40,363 nt of DNA, taken from IMG/VR virus record IMGVR_UViG_3300042466_002033, positions 1 through 40,363 of that record; one strand, given 5' to 3'. Positions 22,716-30,962 of this stretch are shown one piece after another. Made by a program: the position numbers and the translations under genes. The notes beneath the pieces were generated by a model. That model saw only the letters and a program-made list of their open reading frames with translations. It searched no databases and was not told where the DNA came from. The number at the start of each line of letters is the position of its first letter. Positions within the stretch are counted from its first letter, which is position 1. The stretch is from a virus.

Positions 22716-24617
22716 ATGCCAGACGACCAAACCATAGTCGAAGGCGATGCCGGATTCCTCGGCATGGCCAGCCGCTTAAACCCGCTGCAACTCCAGCCGG
22801 GTATGGTTCAATACGCCGAAAACATGCGCCTTGATCGTGGCGTGGCTCAGACTCGCAAAGGGGCCAAACGCCTGGGCGATGGCATCTCCGCAGGCACGCA
22901 GCCTCTCACTCTCCCATTTGTGCTGGATGCCAATGCCCGCGTGCGCACAATCTACAGCGGCGGCATCTTCGCCTCGGGCGTTTTCTCCTCGCCGAACTAC
23001 GATGATGAAAATGAATACATAATCCTCTGCGGGCCGACCTCGGCGTTTCTCTACCGGCAGGACGAGCCTATCGAGGAAATCAACTATCCCGCCACCGGCA
23101 CAGCATCCGACGAGATCATCGAGCCCACGGACAGCGTTTCGACGCTCCAAGCATTCAACCGTTTCTACCTCCTGCGCGAGGCCGACATGACGCTGCCTAG
23201 CTGGGATTGGAAATACACCACCGCCAGCGGCATCGCAGTCTCTGGCGCCACGGCCACCGTCCATATCACCGCCCATGGCCTCGCTGCTGGCCAGCGGGTG
23301 CGGATAGAGGAGGGGAGCCAAGCGGCTTTCCAAGGGCATGAGTATGACATCCTCACCGCTACGGCCAATTCCTTCACCATTGAGGTGCCCGCTGGCACAT
23401 CGCCGGATGTCTCCGCCAACATCGCAATCCGCCGCGTCAAAGCCCCGCTCTGGTGGGATGGATCGACGATGGAGTTTCAACGCGCCGCCTCGGGCGTGCC
23501 TGCCGAGGGCGTGAGTTTCAAAACCCTGCGCTCTACTGGCTGGGCCAGCTACATCGGCAACCGCCTGTGGATCCCCGATGGCCGCGACACCGTGGCCATC
23601 TCGGATGTTCTCGACCCCGACCTCTACGACCCGTTTTTCCAATCTTTCCGCGCCAACCAGGGTAGCAACGACTACCTCGTCGCCATTCACCCATGGGTCG
23701 AAGGCCAAGCGCTGGTCTTCCTACGCAACTCGATCTGGCTGGCCAACCTCGCCGACACCAGCAACGCCGCCGGCGACACCTTCACGGTGGACTCTGCCGT
23801 TTCCAAGCTCACGCTCCTCACCGACGAGATCGGCTGCGTAGCCCGCCGCTCGATCCAGACGGCAGGGCAATTTGTTTTTTTCCTCTCCGACGCCGGAGTT
23901 TACCGGCTGGACACCCAGCTCGACCTAAAGCTCCGCGCCAACACTCAGCCGCTCTCGGACCCTATCGCCGACCAGATCGACGAGATCAACAGCGACTACG
24001 CTCATCTCGCCGTAGGAAAATGGTGGAACAATCGCTACTACCTCGCCGTGCCCATCGGCGAGAACGCCACAAGCAACAACACCCTTTTTCTCTGGAACGC
24101 CCTCAACTCGCAATGGGAAAGCCGCGACACCTACGCCATCAATCTCGACGAGCTTCTGGTCGCCGCCTACTCCAGCCAACGCCGCCTCTTCGCCGCCAGC
24201 CGCGCCGGAACGCTCTTCCTGCTCGATGAGCTGGACTACGGCGACGATGTGCCATACGCCAACGCGCAAGACCTCTACACCAAAATCCCCTCCGAACTCA
24301 TTACCCGCCGCTACGGCTGGGGGAGCCTCAATGCCAAGCGCCTGACTCGCGCCAAAGCCAGCGTGCTCCTACCAGACGCCTCCGCTTGCACGCTGGACGC
24401 CGTAACGACCGACTACGACGCTGACTTCCAAGTCGCCGCCCTGGAGAACACCACCGGCGAAGAGGAAGACTACACGCTCAAAGCCCCCCTGCGCTGCAAA
24501 GCCACCGGCCTCGACCTCCGCTTCCGCACGCAAAGCGGCCGCCCCATTCTCCGCCAGATCAGCGCCGAAGCCACCCGCTCCGCCCTCGACCCCACCGAAA
24601 CCCGCACCCTCAACTAA
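22716..24617 (+). CDS. Large virion structural protein, beta-propeller-like, 633 aa
   Basis: Starts right at the previous stop. The N-terminal LNPLQLQPGMVQYAENMRLDRG with QTRKGAKRL resembles tail or neck proteins of P22-like podoviruses (gp10-type stabilisation proteins). Blade-like repeats follow: GNRLWIPDGRDTVAISD, EGQALVFLRNSIWLAN, GQFVFFLSDAGVYRLD, NNRYYLAVPIGENA and RRLFAASRAGTLFLLDE, typical of a beta-propeller. A small Ig-like insert may lie at about 170-235. It probably plugs or extends the portal channel. The specific gp10 equivalence is inference. Confidence 0.6.
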   Translation: MPDDQTIVEGDAGFLGMASRLNPLQLQPGMVQYAENMRLDRGVAQTRKGAKRLGDGISAGTQPLTLPFVLDANARVRTIYSGGIFASGVFSSPNYDDENEYIILCGPTSAFLYRQDEPIEEINYPATGTASDEIIEPTDSVSTLQAFNRFYLLREADMTLPSWDWKYTTASGIAVSGATATVHITAHGLAAGQRVRIEEGSQAAFQGHEYDILTATANSFTIEVPAGTSPDVSANIAIRRVKAPLWWDGSTMEFQRAASGVPAEGVSFKTLRSTGWASYIGNRLWIPDGRDTVAISDVLDPDLYDPFFQSFRANQGSNDYLVAIHPWVEGQALVFLRNSIWLANLADTSNAAGDTFTVDSAVSKLTLLTDEIGCVARRSIQTAGQFVFFLSDAGVYRLDTQLDLKLRANTQPLSDPIADQIDEINSDYAHLAVGKWWNNRYYLAVPIGENATSNNTLFLWNALNSQWESRDTYAINLDELLVAAYSSQRRLFAASRAGTLFLLDELDYGDDVPYANAQDLYTKIPSELITRRYGWGSLNAKRLTRAKASVLLPDASACTLDAVTTDYDADFQVAALENTTGEEEDYTLKAPLRCKATGLDLRFRTQSGRPILRQISAEATRSALDPTETRTLN

Positions 24618-24619
24618 CC

Positions 24620-25855
24620 ATGGCAACTCTCACTAAAGGCAAAACATTCGTAAACGGCGAACTCGTCACCCCTGCCAACCTCCACCAGATGGTCGATGCC
24701 GCCACCGTCGCCAACATTGTCAACGCCGACATCGCCTCAAATGCCGCCATCGCCGACACGAAGCTGGCCACCATTTCCACGGCAAATAAGGTGTCCCAAT
24801 CCGCCGTAACCAATCTCACCACCGACCTAGCAGGGAAAGCAGCGTCCATACACCAGCACGCTATTGCGGATACCACTGGGTTACAGACGGCGCTCGACGG
24901 CAAAGCGGCTGCAAGCCACAACCACGACGACCGTTACTACACAGAGTCGGAGATGAATACTCTGTTGGCAGGCAAGCAAGCGTCTGGAAGCTATGCACCT
25001 GCCAGCGGCATCGCGCCAAGCGCCATCACCGGCACGGCAGTTATCACGACTGACTCCCGTCTCTCGGATTCGCGGTCGCCGCTCTCGCATCAGCATGGGA
25101 ACATCACCGCCGCAGGAGCTATTGGAAACATAGCAAATATGCCAGTCATGACCACGACTGGAGGAGTGCTGACAACAGGTTTCTTTGGCGATCTTCCAAA
25201 TACCTTTTGTTCAGGAACTGATCCTCGGCTATCAGATGCACGGCAACCGATTTCAACCCACTTAGGATTAGTGAAAGCGTGGGTGAATTTCAACCACACC
25301 CGGATGCTGGGAGTCACTAATGCAGCCAATGGCGAGTCTATTTCTGTCACTGCCGGAACCTCCTCTGGGATATGGAATAGCACGACGGCTTTTTCAATAG
25401 GGCAGATTGGTATTATTTATTACATAACAAGCGCAGGAGCAGTTCCAAACGCTTCGCTTGGAGGTATCAATGTCTCCACACTTGGGTTTCAGATACGGGC
25501 CATTTCTGGTAATACTGCCACAATAAAACTTATTGCAGGCCCAGCTACAACTTCACAAACAATTACGGGCAATGGTGGCACAAGTGGTTTCCAGTATATA
25601 AGCTACGGAATTAGGGCCCAATACGGCGTGTCAAGCATCACTAAAGCAGCGTCTGGAAGTCACATGAACTTCACATTTAATTTTTCAACCCCGTTTGATT
25701 TCATTGATTATTGCTATAATTTACAGATGGATGCGAGGTCTTCGGGTGATTTTTATGTCCAAGGTAAACACCAAAGCAGCATTCAAATACAAGTATTAAA
25801 CTTCTCTGACGCCTCCGTTTCCAGTCAGATAAATTTCATGGCTTTTGGACTATGA
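24620..25855 (+). CDS. Tail fibre with HxH motifs, 411 aa, mosaic C-terminus
   Basis: N-terminal GKTFVNGELVTPANLHQMVDAATVANI is a widespread phage-fibre start. Collagen- or triple-helix-like linkers follow, with SHNHDDRYYTESEMNTLLAGKQ and SDSRSPLSHQHG repeats. HQH, HNH and HQH triplets could bind metal ions along the trimer axis, as in HxH fibres. From about 25100 to the stop the DNA becomes AT-richer with different codons, and the protein turns into a beta-rich tip ending INFMAFGL. It thus looks like an anchored shaft with an exchanged receptor-binding head. The stop overlaps the SET gene start. Confidence 0.75.
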   Translation: MATLTKGKTFVNGELVTPANLHQMVDAATVANIVNADIASNAAIADTKLATISTANKVSQSAVTNLTTDLAGKAASIHQHAIADTTGLQTALDGKAAASHNHDDRYYTESEMNTLLAGKQASGSYAPASGIAPSAITGTAVITTDSRLSDSRSPLSHQHGNITAAGAIGNIANMPVMTTTGGVLTTGFFGDLPNTFCSGTDPRLSDARQPISTHLGLVKAWVNFNHTRMLGVTNAANGESISVTAGTSSGIWNSTTAFSIGQIGIIYYITSAGAVPNASLGGINVSTLGFQIRAISGNTATIKLIAGPATTSQTITGNGGTSGFQYISYGIRAQYGVSSITKAASGSHMNFTFNFSTPFDFIDYCYNLQMDARSSGDFYVQGKHQSSIQIQVLNFSDASVSSQINFMAFGL

Positions 25856-26250
25856 CAAAAGCCCCAACCATGCTCCGTCCCGAGCCATACCACGCGACCA
25901 AGCTCGCCGTGCGGCGGTCCCCGTTGCACCGGTGGGGCGTCTTTGCCACCGCTCCCATCGCCAAGCACGAAGTGCTCGAGGAGGCCCCCTACGCCTGCGT
26001 GCCCAAGAAGCAACTCGCCAAAGCCCCCGCCTGCGAGACCTACAGCTACTACCTCGACGACTCTAACAGCATCCTCGGCTTCGGCCTCGCCCCCCTCTAC
26101 AACCACCACGACACCCCCAATGCCTGCCATGAGATCGACCAGGTAAACGAACTCATGCGGCACTACGCCCTGCGCGACATCGCCCCAGGCGAAGAGATCA
26201 CCCTCAACTACGGCGCAGAAAACGCCAAGCACTTCTTAGAAAAGGAATAA
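25852..26250 (+). CDS. SET-domain protein lysine methyltransferase
   Basis: A 132-aa protein that is little more than a SET core: RWGVFA at 27-32, NHHDTPNA at 84-91 and DIAPGEEITLNYG at 109-121, the three signature stretches that bind S-adenosylmethionine and form the pseudoknot. No pre-SET or post-SET cysteines are present. It would transfer methyl groups to a lysine side chain. ATG 25852 overlaps the fibre stop (ATGA), and a Gly/Met-rich virion protein gene follows 4 nt later, so a virion protein or a host protein are both possible targets. SET enzymes are unusual in phages. Confidence 0.85.
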   Translation: MTKAPTMLRPEPYHATKLAVRRSPLHRWGVFATAPIAKHEVLEEAPYACVPKKQLAKAPACETYSYYLDDSNSILGFGLAPLYNHHDTPNACHEIDQVNELMRHYALRDIAPGEEITLNYGAENAKHFLEKE

Positions 26251-26254
26251 CCCT

Positions 26255-28804
26255 ATGGCAATGAACATGAGCAACAGCGGCGGAGGAGGGGGAATGTCCG
26301 GCGGAGGAGGAGGCGGCGGTGGCGCGATGAGCGCTCCCGCGATGAGTGCAGCCATGTCCGACAACAACATGGGCGGCAACGCCATGTCCGGCGGCAACAA
26401 CAACGCCATGTCAACAGGGTCAACAGGGTCAGCAATGTCCAACGCCATGAGCGGCGGCAACGCCATGTCCGGCGGAGGAAGGTCCAGCGGCGGCATGGGC
26501 ATGGGCGGCATGAGCGCCCCGCCAGCCCCGCAGCAGCGCAGCCTCGCCGACGAGATGGCCGCGATCTCAGGCTACGCCCAAGCAAACGCCCAAGCGCAAG
26601 CCAACACCACCGTCGATACCGCAGACCGCCTCAGCGATCAGGCCATCGAGAACACCGGCGACATTGCGCAAAGACTCCAAGACAGCACCTACACGGGCGC
26701 TGCCAACCAAAATATCCGCGACGCCGGAACCTCTGCCGCCCAGCTCGGCCAGAGCTACAACCAAGTCGGCCAGACTGCCGACCGCGTAGCGGCCTACAAC
26801 GACCCCGCCCAAGCCCGACTGAACCAGATGGCCCTCGGCCAGCTCTACCGGCCCGACCAAATTTCCTCCCAGAATGTCTCCGCCGATCAGGTGACCGGCT
26901 CTCGCGTTGCCAATGTGGGCCAGATGGACTACGCCCGCCTCGGCCAAGTTGCCGATGTCCAAGGCCCAGCAGGCTACACGCCTGACCAAATCCGCGCCCA
27001 ACGCATCCGCGCCGCTCAAGCGGGGGCCGTGGCCGATGTCAACGCCCAGCAAATAAACGCCGCCAGCACCGGAGGCATCGAGCGTGTTGGAGGCACACAG
27101 GTATCCTCGGTGGACCCCATGCAAGCCGCTCGCATCCGCCGCACGCAGGATGTCGCATCCCGAGACATCCGCGCCAGCGCCGCCGAGCGTGGCCTTATGG
27201 ACGAAGCCCGAGGCAATGGACTCTATGGGCAACTCCGTAATCAAGCCAGCAACGACCTCGCCCTCGGCCGGTCTCTCTCCGCCGAGCAGAGCCGCGACGC
27301 AATCCAATCCTCCCGCGCCGCATCCTCCGCCCGTGGCCTTGGCCTCGGCCAATCTGCCATGGCCGCCGAGCTTCTCAACCGCGACCGCTTCGGCACTGCC
27401 AGGGAAAACGAACGCCGAGCTTTTGCTGGCAATGTCCTTGGACAAGGCACCGCCGTCCAGCAAGCAGCCAACCAAGCCTACATGGGCCGCCAAGAAAGCA
27501 ATGTCGGCCGCTCCCTCCAAGCAGGGCTCGCCAACCAATCCGTCGCCGCCAACCGATCCCTACAGCAAGCCCAGCTCCAGCAGCAGGCCAACCTCACCAC
27601 CAACCAAAACGAGCAGCAGCGCGTGCTCGCCGATGCCGGTTACGCCCAGCAGGCCGGACTCTCGAACCAAAGCCTCGGATTCCAAAGCGCCAGTCAGGAT
27701 GCTCAATTTTCCCAAGCCGCAGCTCTGGCAAACCAAGACGCCTCACTTCGAGCCGCCCTAGCAAACCAATCTGCGGGTCTCACATTAGGCCAGACGAACG
27801 CCCAGCTACGGCAAGCCGCCTCTATCCAATCGGCCCAAAACCAACTCGCCGCACAGCAAGCCAACCAAGCCGCCAACGCCCGAGCCGCTGAATTTGCGCA
27901 GCAGGGCGGGCTTCAAGCCTCCTTGGCAAACCAGCAAGCCGGACTCTCTCAAGCCGCCGAGCAGGCCCGCCTGCAACAAACCGCTATTGGCGCGTCCTAC
28001 GACGCATCCCAGCAACGCGCCATGGCCGATGCAGGCTATGCCCAACAGGCCAACCTCGCCAACCAATCGGCCAACCTCAACGCCGCCCAATACAACAGCA
28101 GCCAAAACCTCGCAGCCCAGCAGGCGAACCAATCGGCAAACTACAACGCCACCTACGCGAACCAAAATTTCCTGCAAGGCGTCGCCAGCCAGAACTTCAA
28201 CCAATTCAGCGGCCAGCAAAGCATGCTCGGCAGTCTCTACGGCCAGCAAGCAGGCATCGCCCAAAACCAATACGCCAACAACCTCGGCCTCGCCCAAGCC
28301 AATGTCGCCCTCGACCCCTACCAACGCGCACTCGGCAGCAACATCCCTATAGCCAGCCAAGGCAACGCCGCCAACATGATCGGCACAGCCTACGGCCAGA
28401 CCATGAACTACGGCTCCGACCTCTTCAACACCAACACCAACATGCAGGCCAGCATCTACAACAGCTTCCAAAACAACCAAGCCTCGTTGCAAGGAGCCCG
28501 CTTACAAGCTGGTGCAAGCGCAGCCGCTGGACAAAGCGGCATGATCGGCAGCATTGCCGGTGGTGCTGGAGCGGCAATCGGCGGAGCGGCTATTGCTGCC
28601 GTGTGCTGGATCGCTCGAGCGGCATTCGGCGTAGAGACAGATCGCTGGCAGAAATTCCGCCGCGCCATGCTCCGCCATGCCAGCGACCGCACGATCCGCC
28701 TCTACTGCCAGCATGGTCAATCCATCGCCGCCACTCTCACCACCCCCCTGCGTCGCCTTGCGGCTCGACTCACGCTCCGCTCGCTGGAATTTGCATGGAA
28801 ATAA
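26255..28804 (+). CDS. Gly-rich and Gln/Ala-rich virion (injected) protein with CWIARAAFG motif, 849 aa
   Basis: Residues 1-93 are Gly, Met, Ser and Asn repeats (blocks of 5-8 glycines, AMSGG units). Residues about 94-760 are Gln/Ala/Asn-rich helix-prone repeats such as ANQSANLNAAQ and AGYAQQA, as in podovirus internal or ejection proteins. Near the end, a Gly/Ala membrane-like helix (about 765-783) leads into CWIARAAFG (784-792) and an Arg-rich amphipathic tail. This matches the short C-x-I-A-x-A-x-x-G motif seen at the ends of phage virion and secreted proteins. It probably crosses into the host envelope during DNA entry. It is encoded between a SET and a YcaO/TfuA pair, so it is a prime candidate for modification. 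Confidence 0.65.
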   Translation: MAMNMSNSGGGGGMSGGGGGGGGAMSAPAMSAAMSDNNMGGNAMSGGNNNAMSTGSTGSAMSNAMSGGNAMSGGGRSSGGMGMGGMSAPPAPQQRSLADEMAAISGYAQANAQAQANTTVDTADRLSDQAIENTGDIAQRLQDSTYTGAANQNIRDAGTSAAQLGQSYNQVGQTADRVAAYNDPAQARLNQMALGQLYRPDQISSQNVSADQVTGSRVANVGQMDYARLGQVADVQGPAGYTPDQIRAQRIRAAQAGAVADVNAQQINAASTGGIERVGGTQVSSVDPMQAARIRRTQDVASRDIRASAAERGLMDEARGNGLYGQLRNQASNDLALGRSLSAEQSRDAIQSSRAASSARGLGLGQSAMAAELLNRDRFGTARENERRAFAGNVLGQGTAVQQAANQAYMGRQESNVGRSLQAGLANQSVAANRSLQQAQLQQQANLTTNQNEQQRVLADAGYAQQAGLSNQSLGFQSASQDAQFSQAAALANQDASLRAALANQSAGLTLGQTNAQLRQAASIQSAQNQLAAQQANQAANARAAEFAQQGGLQASLANQQAGLSQAAEQARLQQTAIGASYDASQQRAMADAGYAQQANLANQSANLNAAQYNSSQNLAAQQANQSANYNATYANQNFLQGVASQNFNQFSGQQSMLGSLYGQQAGIAQNQYANNLGLAQANVALDPYQRALGSNIPIASQGNAANMIGTAYGQTMNYGSDLFNTNTNMQASIYNSFQNNQASLQGARLQAGASAAAGQSGMIGSIAGGAGAAIGGAAIAAVCWIARAAFGVETDRWQKFRRAMLRHASDRTIRLYCQHGQSIAATLTTPLRRLAARLTLRSLEFAWK

Positions 28805-29970
28805 CCAAACATCGCGCAGATGGCGCCCACCGCGCTTGCACCCCTGAGCAGACGCTGGAGCGCATGCGGCCGCATTTCCACGCCGCAGGCATTACCCGCC
28901 TCGCCGAGATCACCGGTCTGGACCGCATCGGCATCTGTGTCGCGCAGTGCATCCGGCCCGATGCCATCGTGCTGGCCGTGGATTCTGGCAAAGGAGCCAC
29001 CCCCGCCGCAGCCAAGTGCTCGGCCATGATGGAAGGCTTCGAGCGCCATGTGGGCGAGACAAGCCATGTCCCTCACTTTACGGCCACCGCAAGCAGCCTC
29101 GGCCAAAGCGCAGAAACGCGACTACCTCTTCTAAATGGGGCGGCATTCAATCCAAATATCCCAATCCGCTGGGGCATCGCGCAGGGAATAAAAAGCGGGG
29201 CGGCAAAACATCTCCCCCTTGCAGCCATACATCTCACTGCCCGTGGACCCGCTGACGAACCATTAGCGGCATCTATGTTTTCCTGCACAAGCAACGGACT
29301 ATCTGCGGGGAATACCTATGCAGAAGCAATCTGTGGCGGGCTCTACGAAGTCATCGAGCGCGACCAAGTGGCCATAGGCATGGAAAACCCAAAACCTGTG
29401 CCGCGTGTTGATCTCGACACCATCACCGACAGCACCTTGTCTGGCATTGTCCGCCGCCTGCGACAGGCCGACCTCATGCCTGTGCTTTTCGATTGCACCT
29501 CTGATATCGGCGTGCCGACTTACACGGCTTATATCTACGACACAGAAGAGCGTGGAGTCGGATTCTACCGAGGCTACGCGGCACACCTCGACCCCGCTGT
29601 CGCTCAGTGCCGGGCATTGTGCGAAGCAATACAAGGCCGCCTTGTTTATATCGCCGGAAGCCGCGACGACATCTTGCACGAACGCTACCAAGCAACGAAA
29701 GACTCCGACACCGCTCATAATCTGGGGCGACTCCTGGCAGTCAAAGATGTCGTCTCAAGCCGCGCCCACCCAGACCGATCAGGCGACACCTTTGAAGAGG
29801 ATATCGACACCCTTCTGAGCCTCCTCGCCGCCGCCGGCATCCCCGAGCCGCTCGTCCATGAGTTCACCCATGATTACCCTTGCAGCGTCGTGCGAGTCAT
29901 CATACCGACCCTTGAAGGATACTACAACCGACACATAGCGCGTGGATCCCGCGCCAGGAGGAACGGATGA
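28795..29970 (+). CDS. YcaO-domain ATP-dependent cyclodehydratase/thioamidase
   Basis: The 391-aa product carries the YcaO core: DSGKGATPAAAKCSAMMEGF with ERH (63-85), AGNTYAEAICGGLYEVIERD (171-190), QCRALCEAIQGRL (271-283), GSRDD (288-292) and VVRVIIPTLE (365-374). The Glu/Arg residues in these blocks coordinate ATP-Mg in known YcaO proteins, which activate a backbone amide for heterocycle, amidine or thioamide formation. A TfuA gene follows with ATGA overlap, the pairing known for thioamide formation. No partner C or ocin-ThiF gene is present. It overlaps the end of the Gly-rich virion gene by 10 nt. Confidence 0.9.
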   Translation: MEITKHRADGAHRACTPEQTLERMRPHFHAAGITRLAEITGLDRIGICVAQCIRPDAIVLAVDSGKGATPAAAKCSAMMEGFERHVGETSHVPHFTATASSLGQSAETRLPLLNGAAFNPNIPIRWGIAQGIKSGAAKHLPLAAIHLTARGPADEPLAASMFSCTSNGLSAGNTYAEAICGGLYEVIERDQVAIGMENPKPVPRVDLDTITDSTLSGIVRRLRQADLMPVLFDCTSDIGVPTYTAYIYDTEERGVGFYRGYAAHLDPAVAQCRALCEAIQGRLVYIAGSRDDILHERYQATKDSDTAHNLGRLLAVKDVVSSRAHPDRSGDTFEEDIDTLLSLLAAAGIPEPLVHEFTHDYPCSVVRVIIPTLEGYYNRHIARGSRARRNG

Positions 29971-30959
29971 AAATCTTTATCGGCCCCACTCGCCCCGGCA
30001 ATATCCCCGCCGATGCCGACATACGCCCTCCAGCGCAGCAAGGCGACATCGCCGCCGCCGCACTGGAAGGTGCCGACACGCTCATATTGATTGATGGATT
30101 CTTCCACCAGACTCTCGCCCCTTGGCATAAGGAAATCCTCTTCGCCATCGAGCGTGGCTGCCGCGTCATTGGAGCAGGGAGCCTCGGCGCACTCCGCGCC
30201 GTCGAGTGCGCCCGCTACGGAGCCGAGCCTGTCGGCGTCATCGCGGGGTGGTATGCCGACGAATCCTGCGCCGACGATGCCGATGTAGCTTTGGCTCATG
30301 CCTGTGCCGAAGACGGCTACCGCCCGCTCTCCATCCCACTCGTAAACCTCCGCGCCACAGCAGAAGCTCATATCGACGAAGCCGGTCACATCCTCGCCGT
30401 TGCCCGCTCCATCTACTACCCCGAGCGCACCTGGCAGCGCCTCCGCCGCGACCTCGGCGATGTGGTGGATATCCTGCAAGCACGCTACATCGACCAGAAA
30501 GCCCTCGACGCCGAGGAAGCTATCCGCCACGCCCAGCATGTCGCCGCTCCCGTCCGTTGCGATACCCCTCAGCACATCCACACGGCACATCTCCGGGCTT
30601 TGCTTGACAACGATCTTCCAACTCCCGCAGGCCGCACCTACACGCTTTTCCCAGACGCCCAGCGCCAAGCGGCAACGGATGCCAGGCTACTCGCCGAGCT
30701 CGCCCAAGCGGCAGGCATCACCATCACGCCTCACGATATCATCCAAGCCTCCCGCAGCATGTGGAATCGGCTTGGCATACAGGACGAAAAGACCGCCTCA
30801 CATTGGCTTTTAGAAAACCAAATCCCCGAAGCCGCATGGACCCAAGAGTCCATGAACGAAGCCCTGCGCACAGCCGCACGCAACTGGCTCTCCTCTGCAA
30901 GTAATTCGTTCGACGCTATACCCATCACAAAACTCCACACAACAATCCACCCCTCATAA
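29967..30959 (+). CDS. TfuA-like protein (YcaO partner)
   Basis: A 330-aa protein whose first 115 residues follow the TfuA pattern: FIGPTRPG (4-11), PPAQQGD (21-27), LIDGFFHQTLAPWHKEILFA (41-60), GAGSLGALRAVE (69-80) and a DDADVALAH acidic stretch (103-111). TfuA partners YcaO in trifolitoxin synthesis and in thioamidation, where it is thought to help deliver sulfur. The C-terminal 200 residues are helical and look less conserved. A strong AGGAGGA Shine-Dalgarno (29956-29962) and ATGA overlap couple it tightly to YcaO. Functional thioamidation in this phage is inferred, not shown. Confidence 0.85.
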   Translation: MKIFIGPTRPGNIPADADIRPPAQQGDIAAAALEGADTLILIDGFFHQTLAPWHKEILFAIERGCRVIGAGSLGALRAVECARYGAEPVGVIAGWYADESCADDADVALAHACAEDGYRPLSIPLVNLRATAEAHIDEAGHILAVARSIYYPERTWQRLRRDLGDVVDILQARYIDQKALDAEEAIRHAQHVAAPVRCDTPQHIHTAHLRALLDNDLPTPAGRTYTLFPDAQRQAATDARLLAELAQAAGITITPHDIIQASRSMWNRLGIQDEKTASHWLLENQIPEAAWTQESMNEALRTAARNWLSSASNSFDAIPITKLHTTIHPS

Positions 30960-30962
30960 ATT

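Noticed and set aside
27480-28200. Repeats resembling a CRISPR array
   Set aside because: The periodicity is in-frame and encodes Gln/Ala/Asn repeats of the virion protein; unit lengths and spacers vary, and there is no conserved direct repeat or cas gene.
28795-30959. A RiPP cluster with its own precursor peptide
   Set aside because: I looked for a short ORF with a leader and a Cys/Gly core on both strands around YcaO-TfuA and saw none; all neighbours are virion-type genes. A very small ORF cannot be fully excluded.
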